The notes under the pieces are model-generated. The model made no database searches. It was not told the origin of the DNA and saw only the letters and a list, made by a program, of their open reading frames with translations. A stretch of DNA of 64,000 nucleotides, from the NCBI GenBank assembly GCA_038087015.1, contig JASBNA010000031.1:1-64000 (forward strand). The letters are read 5' to 3'. Positions 62,429 to 64,000 of the stretch are shown piece after piece (within the stretch, counting starts at the first letter, position 1; every line of letters starts with the position of its first letter). The position numbers and the translations under genes are program-made. This DNA is from Cerrena zonata (Eukaryota; Basidiomycota; Agaricomycetes; Polyporales; Cerrenaceae).

Positions 62429-64000
62429 GACGATCGAGGGAATAGGTCTGTGGGGAAGGAGAGGAGAGGATCGATATACAAGCTATAGGATATTAATACT
62501 CAACCGTAGATCTGCGTACCTGTGCAAGCATATATGATGTGTCTGTCAGTTTGTGGGAGGGTACAGGCATTCCGTTCATCCCACGTCATAGGTGCAAATG
62601 ATAGTACCTCGGTTCCATCATTGTAGCTAATCCATCTTCTACCAAGATGTACAATGACGAGGTTTCGGAAATAATGATTCTTCTTGAGCCACCTCTTCCA
62701 GCAAAGAAAGTACGGCCGTCAGGGGATATACTGGTCAAAAACGTTTAACAACCTTGTGTCAATCGAGGTTTCTGACTCGGAACGAAAACAATCCAAAAAA
62801 ACATATCACAGAACGTCACGAAGAAGATTTCGTTGTCAGGCAGCTATCGGAGTCGAAGCCCTCCCTGAACTTCCAATGCAGACAGCGGCATAGGATCCGC
62901 ATAGCCCGAATCATCGCGGCCTCATTTTTTTCCAGGGTTTGCGACATCTTCGAGATGCGAAGTCACGGCGGTGATGAGTCAGAACCTCCCCTCGGGCACA
63001 CTTCTTGGCCGTAGCAGGTATCAGATAGAACCTATGATTCTGGCTGTCGCAAGTTCAAGATAAAACCTGTGATTCTGGACGCTATACGTTATTTTGTATC
63101 GAGGAGAAAGATGAGAAATATGAAAACAGTTGACCGTGAAGGCGATGTGATTCTAAATTTGGCAAGGAACAAGAACTGACAGCTCGACGCACCTAGGCAT
63201 ATCTGACAAGCGAAGGGGGTCAAGGAGGGATCGATGTAGATGAGATAAAGGCGATACGGTAGTAACGAGAACCTAAACAGAACGCATACTGATAAAGGGA
63301 CGATGAAAAGAGATGATGATTGGATGTACACATCCGCCCACCAAGCAACGCGTGCTTTACACAAGTCGTGTAACATCTTCCTAACAAGGATGTTTGAGAT
63401 GAGAATATGTAACGAGCTTGGGTAAAGAAAGTCAACATATCAAGCTATAAAACACCGCTTTCGAAATTGCAAACAGCAACGAGCTCTAGATATCCATACC
63501 AGCATAAGATATCAGGCAACCAGAACGTAAGGCATCATCGCGAGGAGGAAGTGAAGCGGAAGTGGGGGATGGGCTGTACTTTGATGCGTCGTTCCTCTCT
63601 GGTTTGGCCGTCGCTCACAATCATTGTGAAATAGAATGGGACACGGGTATAGACACGAGCAGCAGATGCACCTCGAGGGAATAGCTGCTGGAAAACAGTC
63701 ACCTTATCCTATCATGTAAGAGTAAGCTAACCAAATAAACCGACTTCTTGCAGTCTGTGAAGAGAACAACGTTAGCAGATTATGCATTTGTACCAGTGAC
63801 GAATTTGAATGAGGATCACCGACGACGATACTTACGTTAATCAAACGTCTTTGGCGATCTGGATGGCGTACTAGTTGTGGTCAGTCTGGCTGAGGGAGTC
63901 AAGTAGGGGCTCGCGATCGGAAATGTCGAGTTCATGGAGTTTGGGGATCGATGGTACGACTCGGAGAGACGGAGCTCGAGGGGTAGCGCTTCCACGTGGC
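62429..64000. other. Flank above F9, no accepted gene
   Basis: Duplicate of 53929-55504. It includes the frameshifted partner of the C2H2-like frame (about 62647-62893). The block ends in the window at CCACGTGGC, part of the recurring CACGTG/ATTGG element. Confidence 0.45.

Larger units (their letters stand above)
60336..64000. repeat. Segmental duplication, right copy (partner 51877-55504)
   Basis: Second copy of the block holding F9 and its upstream flank; it is cut by the window end. The 62.5-63.95 kb part is almost identical to 54.0-55.45 kb. Confidence 0.9.

Noticed and set aside
1..64000. CRISPR arrays, rRNA and tRNA genes
   Set aside because: No regularly spaced spacer arrays or rRNA-like sequence were seen. 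I did not recognise a tRNA cloverleaf by eye, but a tRNAscan run would be needed to exclude one.

Overview
The window looks like genomic DNA of a filamentous basidiomycete, most likely an agaricomycete. Genes are split by many 43-65 bp introns with GT...AG ends and CTAAC/CTGAC branch-like sites. The gene families seen (KDZ transposase with a CxC2 cysteine cluster, TET/JBP dioxygenase, expanded F-box proteins) are typical of that class. I assembled every gene model by hand from reading frames and splice sites; no search was run.

Region 1 (1-11.4 kb) is a mobile-element neighbourhood. A partial gene on the minus strand (1-510) diverges from an apparently intact TET/JBP-type 2-oxoglutarate/Fe(II) dioxygenase (989-2309). 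Sixty-two bases later comes an eight-exon KDZ transposase (2372-6424) that keeps its transposase core but has two in-frame TGA codons in its first exon. Three further genes follow: an unrecognised plus-strand gene (6782-7474), a minus-strand coiled-coil protein (7779-8836) and a short J-domain protein with a cysteine-rich tail (9439-10093). A 78-bp minisatellite with a 311-bp higher-order period (10693-11365) closes the region. TET/JBP genes travelling with KDZ transposons are known from basidiomycetes; whether the other genes are cargo of the same element is open.

Region 2 (about 13-64 kb) is a head-to-tail array of nine F-box genes, all on the minus strand (F1-F9 from left to right). All share one plan: an 18-nt start exon, a 59-65 nt exon, a variable acidic exon, a 57-60 nt exon, a large F-box/leucine-rich exon and a separate C-terminal exon with a conserved tail. 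Six copies (F3, F4, F5, F7, F8, F9) are open from ATG to stop. F1, F2 and F6 have lost the start ATG, F2 also lost exon 2, and F6 lost the first splice donor, while their downstream frames stay open.

The DNA between the F-box genes is mostly repeated from unit to unit and decayed. It includes a near-identical pair of blocks of about 3.65 kb (51.88-55.5 and 60.34-64.0 kb), a 668-bp MITE with a 6-bp target duplication and a paralogous empty site, and a recurring CACGTG/ATTGG block. Fragments of a polo-like kinase gene and a short-chain dehydrogenase gene lie at 56.9-58.0 kb, between array units. The picture is a birth-and-death gene array grown by segmental duplication next to a TET/JBP-KDZ element.
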